Shown piece by piece: positions 30,304 to 39,104 of a stretch of 64,000 nucleotides of DNA (position 1 is the stretch's first letter; the number at the start of each line of letters is the position of its first letter). The notes beneath the pieces are model-generated. The model had not been told where the DNA came from and did no database searches. It saw only the letters and a list, made by a program, of their open reading frames with translations. Source of the stretch: Duganella sacchari (lineage in GTDB: Bacteria; Pseudomonadota; Gammaproteobacteria; Burkholderiales; Burkholderiaceae_D); contig NZ_FRCX01000009.1 in the NCBI RefSeq assembly GCF_900143065.1, forward strand, positions 124,001-188,000. Reading direction: 5' to 3'. A program made the translations under genes and the position numbers.

Positions 30304-32613
30304 CTACATCGTCGAGACAGCGGCTGCGGCGTCGTCGCCGGCGTTGCGGCCATCTGCGCCAGCGCTGAGCTGGCGCTGCATCCATGCGCCTGCGTCGGCC
30401 ACGGTCAGCGGCCGGGCGTAGAAGAAGCCCTGCAGGGCCTGGCAGCCGGCATCCCGCGCGGCGATCGCCTGCTCCAGCGTTTCGATGCCCTCGGCCACCA
30501 CTTGCAGCGCCAGCGCGGACGCCAGCTGGCAGATCGCGGTCACCACCGCCACTGCGTCCGGCGCCGGCAGCGGAATGATCAGGCCACGGTCGATTTTCAG
30601 GGTGCTCAACGGCAGTTCGCGCAGCATGCTCAGCGACGAGAAGCCGGTGCCAAAATCGTCCATGGCGACTTCGATCCCCAGTCCACGCAAGTGCCGCAAC
30701 TGGGTCTGCGTGTCTTCGAGGTTGTCGACCGCCGCGCTTTCGGTGATTTCCAGCGTCAGGCAGTGCGGCGGGATGCCGGTCTCGCGCAGCAGGCGCTCGA
30801 CCAGCTGCGGAAAGCCCTTGGTCAGCAACTGCACCGGCGAGACGTTGACCGCCACCGGTACGCAGTCGCCCAGCTCAGCGTGCCAGACGGCGATCTGGCG
30901 GCAGGCGCGTTCCAGCAGCGCGGCGCCCAGTTCGGCAATCAGGCCGGTGCGTTCGGCAATCGCGATGAACTCCACCGGGCTGACCAGGCCGATGCCGGGG
31001 CGCTGCCAGCGCGCCAGCGCCTCAAAGCCCAGCAACTTGCCGTTCACGGCATCGATCTTGGGCTGGTAATCCAGATAGACCTCCTGGGTGCGGATGCCGC
31101 GCCGCAGCGCCTGCTCGTTTTCCAGCGCGCTCGACAGCTGCTCCACGCGCAGCGGTTCAGCCAGCGCCAGCGAGGTGCCCGGGATGCGCTTGGCCTGGTA
31201 CATGGCGGCGTTGGCCGCGCGCAGCAGCGCTTCGGCGTTGCCGGCGTGCTCGGGGAAGATGGCCATGCCCATCGAGGCGTCGATCACATACTCGCTGCCA
31301 CCCACGCGCAACGCTTGCGAGCAGGCGCTTTGCAGCCGGCCGGCGATGTCGTGCGGATTGGCGCCATCGGGATCGACGATGGCGAATTCGTCGCCGCCCA
31401 GCCGCATCAGCTCCGCGCGGGCGCCCAGCACCTGCCTGAGCTGCGCGGCAAACGCCTTGAGCACATGGTCACCCACCACGTGGCCCTGGCTCTGGTTGAA
31501 CAGTTTGAAGCGGTCGATATTCAGCACGATCAAGGTGCAGTGCAGCGAGCCGTCGGCCAGGTAGCAGTATTCCTTGAGGCGCTGCATGAGCACCGTGCGG
31601 TTGGGCAGGCCGGTCAGCTTGTCGTGCGTGGCCTGGTGCAGCAAGGCGCGCGCGCTGGCGTTGCGTTCGGTGTCGTCGGTGATCAGCACTTGCGTGGCGG
31701 AGTGGCCGTCCCACTCGACACGCCACGCTTCGAAGCGCAGTTCCAGTTCGCGCCCGCCCGCCACTTCGCGCCGCCCTTCCCAGTTGGCGATATCGGTCTG
31801 GCCGCTTTGCAGCGCGTGATGCTGGCGCTGCAGCGTAGCGTCGCAAAAGCTTTCCGGCGGCAGGTCGGCCAGCGTGATGTAGTTGCCCAGTCCGAGCGGC
31901 AGGCCGTAGATCTGGCGCACCGCCGGGTTGGCGTACAGGATGCGCTGGCCGTCAATCACCACCACGCCCTGCACCGCATGTTCGGTGAGCTGCTGGAAGC
32001 GGCGCGCCAGCTTGCCCGCTTCATCGAGCGCGCCATCCAGCGCGGACAGCACGAACACGGCGCCGATCACGGCGCGCAGCAGCGTGGCGTTAATGATGTT
32101 GATGGCCAGTCCCTGCTCGGCGTAGGCGATCAGCAGCAGCTGGTTGAGGCCCAGCGTGATCAGCAGCGGCCCGACCAGGCGCACGCCGGCGCCGGTACGC
32201 CACAGGAAACGCGTGGCCAGCACGCCGAGCGCGGTCAGTACGCACAGATTGAGGCCGGCCCACCAGACCAGCTTGGCGCCGGCGGGAGGTGCCAGCAGCA
32301 CGATCAGGGCGCCGCCCGTGATGACGGCCGCCACCGGGCGCGGCAGGCGGCGGCCGGACAGCTGCAGCACGCCGGACGCCAGGAACAGCAAATTGGGAAT
32401 CGCGCCGACAACCACCAGCGCCATGCCCAGCGCCTGCCATGGCGGCGCGGCTTCGGTGTGCACCAGGTAGCCGATCGGCAGCAGCGCCGCGAACACGGTC
32501 GAACAGCCCATGTCGCGCGCGAAGGTTTGCGCGCGGTGGCGCTGCCACACTGCCAGCAACGCCGTACCGATGATCAGGTACATGCCGGCGTTGAGCAGGT
32601 AGAGGTAGTCCAT
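30304..32613 (-). CDS. Membrane GGDEF-EAL protein (cyclic di-GMP turnover)
   Basis: 769 residues. N-terminal about 200 residues hold six or seven hydrophobic helices (MASE-like sensor), then a PAS domain (about 210-315), GGDEF domain with intact LGGDEF (about 330-490) and EAL domain with FEALARW, EITES, DDFGTGFSSL and KIDRGLI (about 500-755). The residues before GGDEF read RAEL, so the RxxD inhibitory site is not conserved. EAL key acids are present, so phosphodiesterase activity is likely; cyclase activity is possible. It immediately follows (1 bp) the pncB stop region in the same direction. Confidence 0.92.
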   Translation of the reverse strand: MDYLYLLNAGMYLIIGTALLAVWQRHRAQTFARDMGCSTVFAALLPIGYLVHTEAAPPWQALGMALVVVGAIPNLLFLASGVLQLSGRRLPRPVAAVITGGALIVLLAPPAGAKLVWWAGLNLCVLTALGVLATRFLWRTGAGVRLVGPLLITLGLNQLLLIAYAEQGLAINIINATLLRAVIGAVFVLSALDGALDEAGKLARRFQQLTEHAVQGVVVIDGQRILYANPAVRQIYGLPLGLGNYITLADLPPESFCDATLQRQHHALQSGQTDIANWEGRREVAGGRELELRFEAWRVEWDGHSATQVLITDDTERNASARALLHQATHDKLTGLPNRTVLMQRLKEYCYLADGSLHCTLIVLNIDRFKLFNQSQGHVVGDHVLKAFAAQLRQVLGARAELMRLGGDEFAIVDPDGANPHDIAGRLQSACSQALRVGGSEYVIDASMGMAIFPEHAGNAEALLRAANAAMYQAKRIPGTSLALAEPLRVEQLSSALENEQALRRGIRTQEVYLDYQPKIDAVNGKLLGFEALARWQRPGIGLVSPVEFIAIAERTGLIAELGAALLERACRQIAVWHAELGDCVPVAVNVSPVQLLTKGFPQLVERLLRETGIPPHCLTLEITESAAVDNLEDTQTQLRHLRGLGIEVAMDDFGTGFSSLSMLRELPLSTLKIDRGLIIPLPAPDAVAVVTAICQLASALALQVVAEGIETLEQAIAARDAGCQALQGFFYARPLTVADAGAWMQRQLSAGADGRNAGDDAAAAVSTM

Positions 32614-33807
32614 TTACGTGGCCGGATGGTTGAACACCTGGCGCAGATAGGCCAGGAAAGTCTCGTCCTTGCACACCGTCTTGCCCGGGGAATCGGACAG
32701 CTTGGCCACCGACTGGCCGTTGCAGCACACCAGCTTCATGACGATGTTGAGCGGCGCCAGGCCGACGTCGTTGGTGAGGTGGGTGCCGATGCCAAAGCCG
32801 GTCATGATGCGGTCGGCGAAGTGGCGGTACAGCGCAATCGCGCTGTCGAAGTTGAGGCCATCGGAAAACACCAGCCGCTTGGTCTTGGGATCGATGCGCA
32901 ATGCGGCGTAGTGGGCGATGGCTTTTTCGCCCCACGCCACCGGGTCGCCGGAGTCGTGGCGCAGGCCGTCGAACAGCTTGGCGAAGTACAGGTCGAAGTC
33001 GTCGAGGAAGGCATCCATGCCCACCACGTCGGTGAGTGCGATGCCAAGGTCGCCGCGGTATTCCTGCACCCACGCTTCCAGCGAGGCTTTCTGGAAGTCG
33101 CGCAGACGCACGCCAAACGCCTGGAACGACTGCATGTATTCATGCGCCATGGTGCCAATCGGGATCAGGCCAAACTTCATGGCCTGGTAGACGTTGGAGG
33201 TGCCCTTGAAATACTCGGGCACTTCGCGCGCCAGGCGCTGCACCACTTCGTCATGCCAGGTGCCAGAAAAGCGGCGGCGCGTGCCGAAGTCGGAAAACTC
33301 GAACGGATAGCGGCGCGACGCTTCGTCGCCCAGGGTTTTCAGGCGGGCGATCTTGGCGCTCAGGCGCGCGCGCCCTTCGGTGAGCGCGGCGTCGTGGTCA
33401 AAGCGGCGGAAGTACAGCTCGTTGACGATGTACAGCACGTAGATTTCAAAGCCCATCACGTGCACCTGTGGACCGGCCGCGTGGATCACCAGCGTGTCGC
33501 CAACGGCGCGTACCTCGATGAATTTGCGCTGGAAGCGGAACACGGTGAGGAAGTCGATGAAATCGCTTTTCATGTAGCGCAGCGAGCGCAGGTAGCTGAG
33601 TTCTTCGTCGGTAAAGCTCATCGAACACAGGTGATCGAGTTCGTGCTCGACGTCTTCCAGCAGGTCGGCCAAGGGAAAGGCCGGTGTATTGCGGCACACG
33701 AATTCGTACTCGGTGTGCGAGTTCGGATGGCCATGCAGCAGCGCCTGCCACATGGTGAATTTGTATAAGTCCGTTTCCAGCAGGCTGCGGACGACTGGCT
33801 GCTTCAT
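32614..33807 (-). CDS. pncB: Nicotinate phosphoribosyltransferase
   Basis: 397 residues; converts nicotinate and PRPP to nicotinate mononucleotide with ATP hydrolysis in NAD salvage. Motifs: SLLETDLYKFTMWQA at the N-terminus, GTSNVYQAMKFGLIPIGTMAHEYMQ (with the autophosphorylated His region), DVVGMDAFL and FGIGTHLTNDVG. Cytosolic. Its start overlaps the preceding amidohydrolase gene by 4 bp (ATGA), so the two enzymes are made together: nicotinamide to nicotinate, then to NaMN. Confidence 0.95.
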   Translation of the reverse strand: MKQPVVRSLLETDLYKFTMWQALLHGHPNSHTEYEFVCRNTPAFPLADLLEDVEHELDHLCSMSFTDEELSYLRSLRYMKSDFIDFLTVFRFQRKFIEVRAVGDTLVIHAAGPQVHVMGFEIYVLYIVNELYFRRFDHDAALTEGRARLSAKIARLKTLGDEASRRYPFEFSDFGTRRRFSGTWHDEVVQRLAREVPEYFKGTSNVYQAMKFGLIPIGTMAHEYMQSFQAFGVRLRDFQKASLEAWVQEYRGDLGIALTDVVGMDAFLDDFDLYFAKLFDGLRHDSGDPVAWGEKAIAHYAALRIDPKTKRLVFSDGLNFDSAIALYRHFADRIMTGFGIGTHLTNDVGLAPLNIVMKLVCCNGQSVAKLSDSPGKTVCKDETFLAYLRQVFNHPAT

Positions 33808-34709
33808 GCGCTCTCCACGACGCTGTCGCTGGCGTTGGCATTGGCCAGCAGTTCGGGCAGCACGTCGCCCGATTGCATGAGCTGCACGCCGCGCGCCTGC
33901 ATGGCGTGCAGGAAGCCCTGATATTGCGCGTCAAAGCCGGCCACAGGACTGATGCAGTCGGTGATCAACACCAGCTTGGCCAGCGCGGCGGCGCCATATT
34001 CCGCTTCAAAATAATCGGCGATGTGTTCCACCGTGGCTTTGACGCAGTGGCTGCCCGCCTCGCCGGCCACGTAGATGCGGTCGGCTTCGGCCAGCGTACG
34101 CACGAAGCGGGTGTTGAACTGGGTATCGGGATCGTCGGCGTCCGGCACTTCGGCCTGCACTGCGGAATAGTGTTCGGTCCACGGATTGGAGCCCTTGGCC
34201 AGCTTGGCGACAATGCCCAGCGAGGCTTCTTCCCAATGGCTGTAGGCGGCGCGCACGTCGGCGTGGACGTTGTTGCCCCAGGTGCCGATCTCGCAGTGCA
34301 CGGGCCACACCATGAGCTGGTAGCGACCGGCCGCTTCCAGTTTATCCAGGTAGTTCAGCGCGACGGGCAAGGCGGCCGGATGGCGTGGCGCGTATTTTTG
34401 CGCACGCACGTCGGCGGCGGTGATTTCGGTGAATGGTGCGACTGCGGCGCCGTCTGCGGCGATCCAGAAGGTCGGGTGGGCGATGTCGAAGCGGTGGTGC
34501 GAATCGAGCGTCACGCTGATGGCGGTCAGGCCGGCGCGGCCGCGGTTAATCAGCGCCGCCAGGCGCAGCATGTCCTGGTGGGCGCCCGCGACCGGTAGCG
34601 CTGGCGCCAGCGGCTGGCGCGTGGACGGGTCCAGCGGACGGTATTGGTCCGGCAGGTCGCAAAAATCGTTTTGCGGGTCTATCATCAACAGATGCAGATT
34701 CCGTTTCAT
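33804..34709 (-). CDS. Nicotinamidase-like cysteine hydrolase
   Basis: 301 residues from the ATG at 34709. Isochorismatase fold: catalytic Asp in LLMIDPQNDFCD, Lys region and the nucleophile Cys in AGEAGSHCVKATVEHIADYF (family pattern). Pairing with pncB points to nicotinamide deamidation. It is about 90 residues longer than E. coli PncA, with inserts around residues 50-110, so the substrate assignment is context-based and no symbol is given. An ATG at 34721 lies in the loop of a palindrome and has no SD; 34709 has GGAG six nt upstream. Confidence 0.8.
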   Translation of the reverse strand: MKRNLHLLMIDPQNDFCDLPDQYRPLDPSTRQPLAPALPVAGAHQDMLRLAALINRGRAGLTAISVTLDSHHRFDIAHPTFWIAADGAAVAPFTEITAADVRAQKYAPRHPAALPVALNYLDKLEAAGRYQLMVWPVHCEIGTWGNNVHADVRAAYSHWEEASLGIVAKLAKGSNPWTEHYSAVQAEVPDADDPDTQFNTRFVRTLAEADRIYVAGEAGSHCVKATVEHIADYFEAEYGAAALAKLVLITDCISPVAGFDAQYQGFLHAMQARGVQLMQSGDVLPELLANANASDSVVESA

Positions 34710-34740
34710 GTAAGGCTCCATGGCTTTGGAGTCTTACATG
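34707..34740. promoter_or_regulatory. Palindrome covering the start of the NAD-salvage operon
   Basis: Arms 34707-34720 (CATGTAAGGCTCCA) and 34727-34740 (TGGAGTCTTACATG) match at 13 of 14 positions with a 6-nt loop. In the mRNA the SD GGAG of the hydrolase gene pairs with CTCC, and the start codon lies in the stem. It is therefore either a DNA operator (for example for an NAD-responsive repressor) or an RNA hairpin controlling translation. Confidence 0.65.
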
Positions 34741-34787
34741 ATACAGCAGTCCAGGCACGTCATTCGCGCCTGGGCGGGAGCGGCGGC

Positions 34788-35399
34788 TTAGGCGGCGATG
34801 GCGTCGATTTGCGCGCGGCTCTTGGCCAGCGCGGCGTTGACGGCTTCTTCGCCCATGGCCACGCCTTCGGCCACGATGAAGGTGACGTCGGTCATGCCGA
34901 GGAAGCCCAGCACCGAGCGCAGGTAGGTGGTCACGTGGTCAAACGCGGCGGCCGGGCCAGCGCTGTAGGCGCCGCCGCTGGCGACGACCACGTAGACCTT
35001 TTTGCCCAGTACCAGGCCTTCGGGGCCGGTGGCGCCGTATTTGAAGGTGCGGCCGGCGCGCGCCACGTGGTCGATCCAGGCCTTGAGGCCGGAGGTGACG
35101 GAGAAGTTGTACATCGGCGCACCGATCACGATGGTGTCGGCAGCCAGCAGTTCGTCCACCAGCGTATCGGAGGTTTTGATGGTGAAGGCCTGCTCGGCGT
35201 TGCGCTGCTCGGCCGGGGTGAAGTAGGCGCCCATCATCTGTTCGGTCAGGTGCGGCACCGGGTTGCTGGCGAGGTCGCGCGTGACCACGGTGGCCGACGG
35301 GTCGGCGGCCTTGAGCTTGGCGACGAATTCGCTGCCGAGCTGACGGGTCAGGGAGCCATTGTTGCGCACGCTGCTGTCGATGTGAAGAATGTTTGCCAT
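34788..35399 (-). CDS. azoR: FMN-dependent NADH-azoreductase
   Basis: 203-residue flavodoxin-like NADH:quinone/azo reductase, cytosolic dimer. Start MANILHIDSSVRNNGSLTRQLG and FMN-binding MYNFSVTSGLKAWIDHVARAG (family patterns) identify AzoR. It detoxifies quinones and azo compounds by two-electron reduction. Divergent from a LysR regulator across a 113-bp AT-rich region, an arrangement typical for regulation by that neighbour. Confidence 0.93.
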   Translation of the reverse strand: MANILHIDSSVRNNGSLTRQLGSEFVAKLKAADPSATVVTRDLASNPVPHLTEQMMGAYFTPAEQRNAEQAFTIKTSDTLVDELLAADTIVIGAPMYNFSVTSGLKAWIDHVARAGRTFKYGATGPEGLVLGKKVYVVVASGGAYSAGPAAAFDHVTTYLRSVLGFLGMTDVTFIVAEGVAMGEEAVNAALAKSRAQIDAIAA

Positions 35400-35484
35400 G
35401 ATCTGTTTCCTTTCGGGTTAGGGATTGCAGCCATCATAGAACGGGTTTAATATCGACGAAATACAGGAAATTTCTATTTTACTT

Positions 35485-35499
35485 ATCGATAATATCGAT
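35485..35499. promoter_or_regulatory. AT-rich near-palindrome between azoR and the LysR gene
   Basis: ATCGATAATATCGAT is a 15-bp near-perfect palindrome 14 bp before the LysR start, with further ATCGA copies around 35452. Such sequences in the divergent region are candidate LysR-type binding sites (T-N11-A class). Confidence 0.45.
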
Positions 35500-35512
35500 T
35501 TAAAGGTATGCC

Positions 35513-36556
35513 ATGCGTGATCCCGGCCTCCCCTCTCTCGACCAGCTGCGTGTTTTCATTGCCGTGATTGACCATGGCGGCTTTGCCCATGCGGCGCGCG
35601 CCTTGCACCGTACGCAGTCGGTGATCAGTTACACGATTGCCAACCTGGAGGAACAGCTCAATGTGGCGCTGCTGGACCGCAGCAAGCGCAAGCCGACGCT
35701 GACCGAAGCGGGCCGCGCACTGCTGGCCGATGCGCGCGCGGTGTCGCTCAAGGTCGATGGCATGCGTGCGCGCGCCAAGGCGCTGTCGGCCGGGCTGGAG
35801 GCCGAGGTGTCGCTGGTGGTCGATGTGATGTTTTCCACCTGTAAGCTGGTACGCATCCTGCACGCGTTCCAGAAAGAGTTCCCGACCGTCGCCATGCGCC
35901 TGCGCACCGAGGCGCTGGGTGCGGTGACGCAGCTGGTGGTGGACCGCACCAGCCACATCGGCATCAGCGGCTGGATGCCGGGGACGCCGGATGTGATCGA
36001 GCGCCAGGCCTGCGGCTTTGTCACCATGGTGCCGGTGGTGGCGCCCGACCATCCGCTGGCGCAGATCGAAGGCGTGGTGCCGACCGCGGTGCTGCGCGAG
36101 CATACGCAGCTGGTGCTGACCGACCGCAGCACCTTGACCCAGGGCCAGGATTTTGGCGTGCTGGCGCTGCGCGACTGGCGCCTGGGCGACCTGAGTTCCA
36201 AGCACGCGCTGCTGCGCAATGGCATCGGCTGGGGCAATATGCCGCGCGAGTTCGTGCAGTGGGACCTGGACGCGGGCCGGCTGGTGCAGCTGCAGATTGC
36301 CGAGGGTAGCGCGTTCAGCTTCCCGCTGTATGTGATACGCCGCGGCGACGAGGAGCCGGGGCCGGCCTCGCGCTGGCTCATGCAGCAGTTCATGGAAAGC
36401 GGTGAGCCGGGCGTGACGACCGCGCTCACCGAGCGCGAAACGGCCGAACACGCGGCCCATGCACAGCAGGCCGCCGCACAGGCGCACGCTTACCGTCAGC
36501 TCATACCGCCGGCCGAGGTAGCAGTGGCTGCGCCTATTTCACTCCGGCCGCGCTGA
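35513..36556 (+). CDS. LysR-family transcriptional regulator
   Basis: 347 residues. N-terminal winged helix (LDQLRVFIAVIDHGGFAHAARALHRTQSVISYTIANLEEQLNVALLDR, family pattern, about 8-62) and a periplasmic-binding-protein-like effector domain (about 95-300). The last 45 residues are Ala/His-rich and longer than usual. Divergent from azoR, which is its most likely target. Its 3' end overlaps the convergent cbpM by 23 bp. Confidence 0.92.
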   Translation: MRDPGLPSLDQLRVFIAVIDHGGFAHAARALHRTQSVISYTIANLEEQLNVALLDRSKRKPTLTEAGRALLADARAVSLKVDGMRARAKALSAGLEAEVSLVVDVMFSTCKLVRILHAFQKEFPTVAMRLRTEALGAVTQLVVDRTSHIGISGWMPGTPDVIERQACGFVTMVPVVAPDHPLAQIEGVVPTAVLREHTQLVLTDRSTLTQGQDFGVLALRDWRLGDLSSKHALLRNGIGWGNMPREFVQWDLDAGRLVQLQIAEGSAFSFPLYVIRRGDEEPGPASRWLMQQFMESGEPGVTTALTERETAEHAAHAQQAAAQAHAYRQLIPPAEVAVAAPISLRPR

Positions 36557-36851
36557 GCTTGACGCGCAGGCGGCGGATTTCTTCCGACAGGTCGACCACC
36601 AGCGCCGCCACATCATCGTTGGCGTCAAACATGCGTTCGATCTGGCACAGGCGGCGCGCGCGCACCAGATCGGCGCTGGTGAAGCGCCAGCCGGCCGCAT
36701 TGTCGCCGTGCGTGTCAGCGCTGTCGTCAAGCAGGATGCCGGTGCGCACGCGCGCCACCACCCAGTCCGGTTCCACGGCGCAGGCCTGCGCCAGTTCTTC
36801 CAGTGTCAGTGCGGCGTCGTCCACGACGACAGCGGTCAGCACGTGTCCCAT
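36534..36851 (-). CDS. cbpM: Chaperone modulator CbpM
   Basis: 105-residue MerR-like helix-turn-helix protein that binds the J-domain of CbpA and inhibits its co-chaperone and DNA-binding functions. Blocks: LTLEELAQACAVEPDWVVARV, WRFTSADLVRARRLCQIERMFDANDDVAALVVDL (family pattern). Three ATG codons follow one another at 36857, 36854 and 36851 and overlap the cbpA stop; the third gives correct SD spacing from GGGAGG. Translation coupled to cbpA. Confidence 0.9.
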   Translation of the reverse strand: MGHVLTAVVVDDAALTLEELAQACAVEPDWVVARVRTGILLDDSADTHGDNAAGWRFTSADLVRARRLCQIERMFDANDDVAALVVDLSEEIRRLRVKLSAAGVK

Positions 36852-36853
36852 CA

Positions 36854-37789
36854 TCATCCTCCCGCGCGCGGATTGAAGGCCATCTCGCGCGCCATGGTTT
36901 GATACAGTTCGCGGGCCTTGTCGCTGGTGGCCGGCGGCAGCACCACCTCCAGCAGCAGGTACAGGTCGCCCACCTCCTTGCCCGGGATGCCGCGCCCGCG
37001 CAGACGCAGCTTGCGCCCGCTTTGCGAGCCGGCCGGCACCGTGACGTTGACCTTGCCCGACGGCGTAGTGACTTCCACCTCGCCGCCCAGCGCCAACTCC
37101 CACGGCGCCACCGGCACGGTCTGGTAGACGTCGCGGCCGTCGATGCGGTAGCGGTTGTGGGGGCGGAACTGGATTTCCAGGTACAGGTCACCCGGGCCAG
37201 CCGCGCCCGGCTGGCCCTGCCCCGACAGGCGCAGTTGCTGGCCGGCCGTCACGCCCTTGGGGATGTTGACGCTGAGGTTGCGCTCGCGGGTAAAGATGCG
37301 GTCCTGGGCGTCGCGCTCGGCCACCGTGAGGCTGATGGTGCGCGTGGCGCCCGTGTAGGTATCGGCCAGGTCGATGGTGATACTGGCGTGGCTGTCCTCG
37401 CCGCGCTGCGGCGGCGCCTGCCGGCGTCGGCCGCCCAGGTTGGCAAACAGGTCGGCAAAGAAATCGCTGTCGGCGCCGCCAAAGCCGGCGCTGGCGCCGG
37501 GGCCGCCCGCCCCGCCGCCGAAACCGCGTCCCCAGTCCGGTGGCGGGCGGAATTCCTGGCCCGCGCGGTACTGGTGGCCGCGTCCCAGGTCGTCGTAGGC
37601 GGTGCGTTTTTCAGCATCGCTGAGTACGCCGTACGCTTCGTTGATTTCCTGGGTTTTGGCCTGGGCGTCCGCTTCCTTGCTGACGTCGGGATGGTATTTG
37701 CGCACCAGCTTGCGGTACGCTTTTTTGATCTCGTCGTCACTGGCCGTTTTGGCCACACCCAGGGTCTGGTAATAGTCCTTGTATTCCAC
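36854..37789 (-). CDS. cbpA: Curved DNA-binding protein CbpA (DnaJ-like co-chaperone)
   Basis: 311 residues. J-domain at the N-terminus (EYKDYYQTLGVAKTASDDEIKKAYRKLVRKYHPD with the HPD motif), Gly-rich linker (about 75-120) and two C-terminal substrate-binding beta domains, without zinc fingers (class II). It stimulates DnaK ATPase and can bind curved DNA. The start is a GTG (37789), which gives the family N-terminus; an in-frame ATG 48 bp upstream does not. GGAG lies 8 nt before the GTG. Paired with cbpM. Confidence 0.92.
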   Translation of the reverse strand: MEYKDYYQTLGVAKTASDDEIKKAYRKLVRKYHPDVSKEADAQAKTQEINEAYGVLSDAEKRTAYDDLGRGHQYRAGQEFRPPPDWGRGFGGGAGGPGASAGFGGADSDFFADLFANLGGRRRQAPPQRGEDSHASITIDLADTYTGATRTISLTVAERDAQDRIFTRERNLSVNIPKGVTAGQQLRLSGQGQPGAAGPGDLYLEIQFRPHNRYRIDGRDVYQTVPVAPWELALGGEVEVTTPSGKVNVTVPAGSQSGRKLRLRGRGIPGKEVGDLYLLLEVVLPPATSDKARELYQTMAREMAFNPRAGG

Positions 37790-37874
37790 GTTGCCCGCTC
37801 CCGTATTGCATCGCTGCCAGTCTAGCGCAAATGCCAAAAACCTGCGTGCGGCGCCGCACGTTGCAGTGGCGGGC

Positions 37875-38522
37875 TTAGCGTACCCGGCGCACCGAGGAGA
37901 TGCGGTTGTTCATGTCGCCAAGCTGCTCGTAACGGCCAGGGCCAAGCAGGATGCATTTGCCGCGGAAGTCGGCGTGTTCGCACAGTTCCCACTGGCCTTC
38001 GTTGATGATGACCGAGCCGGCCTGGTCGTTGAAGTCGTAGTCGTCGAGCGCGTGGGCGTCGTTGCGCAGTTCGGCGCGGCGGCCGCCGAAGCCGGCGTGG
38101 GCAAACAGCACGATGGCCTCGCCACGGCGGCCCCAGCCACCGCGGTCGCCGCGGTCACCACGGTCGCCCCGATCATCACGGTCATCGCGGCCGCGCTCGC
38201 CTACTTCGCGCACCGACGAGACTTCGTCGTTGAAGCCTTCCAGGCGGCGGTATTCACCGCGCTGCAGCACGATGCAACGGCCGCGGAAACCCGAGTGTTC
38301 GCACAGTTCCCAGCTGCCCGAGCGCACGATCACGCTTGAGGCGCGGTCGTTGAAGCCATAGTCCACCAGGTCGGGCGTGGCGCTGCGCAGCGTGACCGAC
38401 GCGCCGCCGAAGTTGTCGTCGGTGTACAGCGTAATTTCGCCGGCATGGGCGGCTGCGGCCAGCAGCGAGGTGGCGGTCAGCAACACGGTGGTGTTCAACA
38501 GGCGCGAGAGGAATGTGTTCAT
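37875..38522 (-). CDS. Exported beta/gamma-crystallin protein, two domains
   Basis: 215 residues: signal peptide (about 1-28, ending AHA), then two beta/gamma-crystallin domains (about 29-105: ITLYTDDNFGGASVTL, WELCEHSGFRGRCIVLQRGEY; and about 138-215: IVLFAHAGFGGRRAEL, WELCEHADFRGKCILLGPGRY) joined by an Arg/Asp/Gly repeat linker (RDDRDDRGDRGDRGDRGG). Greek-key motifs in this family often bind Ca2+. Extracellular or periplasmic. A single-domain relative lies 141 bp upstream in the same direction. Function unknown. Confidence 0.85.
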   Translation of the reverse strand: MNTFLSRLLNTTVLLTATSLLAAAAHAGEITLYTDDNFGGASVTLRSATPDLVDYGFNDRASSVIVRSGSWELCEHSGFRGRCIVLQRGEYRRLEGFNDEVSSVREVGERGRDDRDDRGDRGDRGDRGGWGRRGEAIVLFAHAGFGGRRAELRNDAHALDDYDFNDQAGSVIINEGQWELCEHADFRGKCILLGPGRYEQLGDMNNRISSVRRVR

Positions 38523-38663
38523 GATCGGTAAGAAAGATAAAGGTTAATGACGGCTGGCAAGACTACAAGGCCACAACGCGCATGGCAGCGCTGGCGACGA
38601 CAGACAACCATGGCCAAATTGCAAGCAATTGTAAGGCCGCGCAGGTGGCGCAACAATCCCCGC

Positions 38664-39008
38664 CTATTTGTGCTCGCGCTTGGTGTCGCGCGCGGCATCG
38701 CGGCCGGCGTCGAGTTCGCGCACCGAGGACATCATGTCGTTAAAGCCCTTGAGTTCGGCGTATTCGCCTTCCTTGAGGATCAGGCATTTGCCCTTGTAGT
38801 GCTTTTCCGCGCACACTTCCCAGCGGCCCTGGTGCACGATGACGCTGGAGGTCTTGTCGTTGAAGCCCTGCTGGTCGAGGTCGGGCGCCGCCTCGTGCAG
38901 GGTGATGGCCGGACCGCCAAAATGTTCGCGCGTGTACAGCGTGATGTCGCCTGCCCAGACGGCGGTGGCGGCGGTGCTGAGCACGGCAGCGGTAAGCATT
39001 TTTTGCAT
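38664..39008 (-). CDS. Exported beta/gamma-crystallin protein, one domain
   Basis: 114 residues with signal peptide (QKMLTAAVLSTAATAVWA) and one beta/gamma-crystallin domain (ITLYTREHFGGPAITL, FNDKTSSVIVHQGRWEVC, YKGKCLILKEGEYAEL, FNDMMSSVREL), followed by a charged tail. Closely similar to each domain of the downstream two-domain protein, so probably the product of local duplication. Conserved Cys pair (EVCAEKHYKGKC). Role unknown; SD GGAGACC precedes the ATG. Confidence 0.85.
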   Translation of the reverse strand: MQKMLTAAVLSTAATAVWAGDITLYTREHFGGPAITLHEAAPDLDQQGFNDKTSSVIVHQGRWEVCAEKHYKGKCLILKEGEYAELKGFNDMMSSVRELDAGRDAARDTKREHK

Positions 39009-39104
39009 GGACGGTCTCCGGGTCGGGCTGAGCCAGCATGATACCGCGCAAAACTATTGGCAACACAGTAAAATTGTCCGTTTCTGTAACAACTTTGTTT
39101 CACC

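Noticed and set aside
30502..33768. A 1088-codon open frame on the plus strand
   Set aside because: It is antisense to the GGDEF-EAL and pncB genes, has no SD and its translation is His/Arg/Gln-rich with no domain, as expected for the shadow frame of GC-rich genes.
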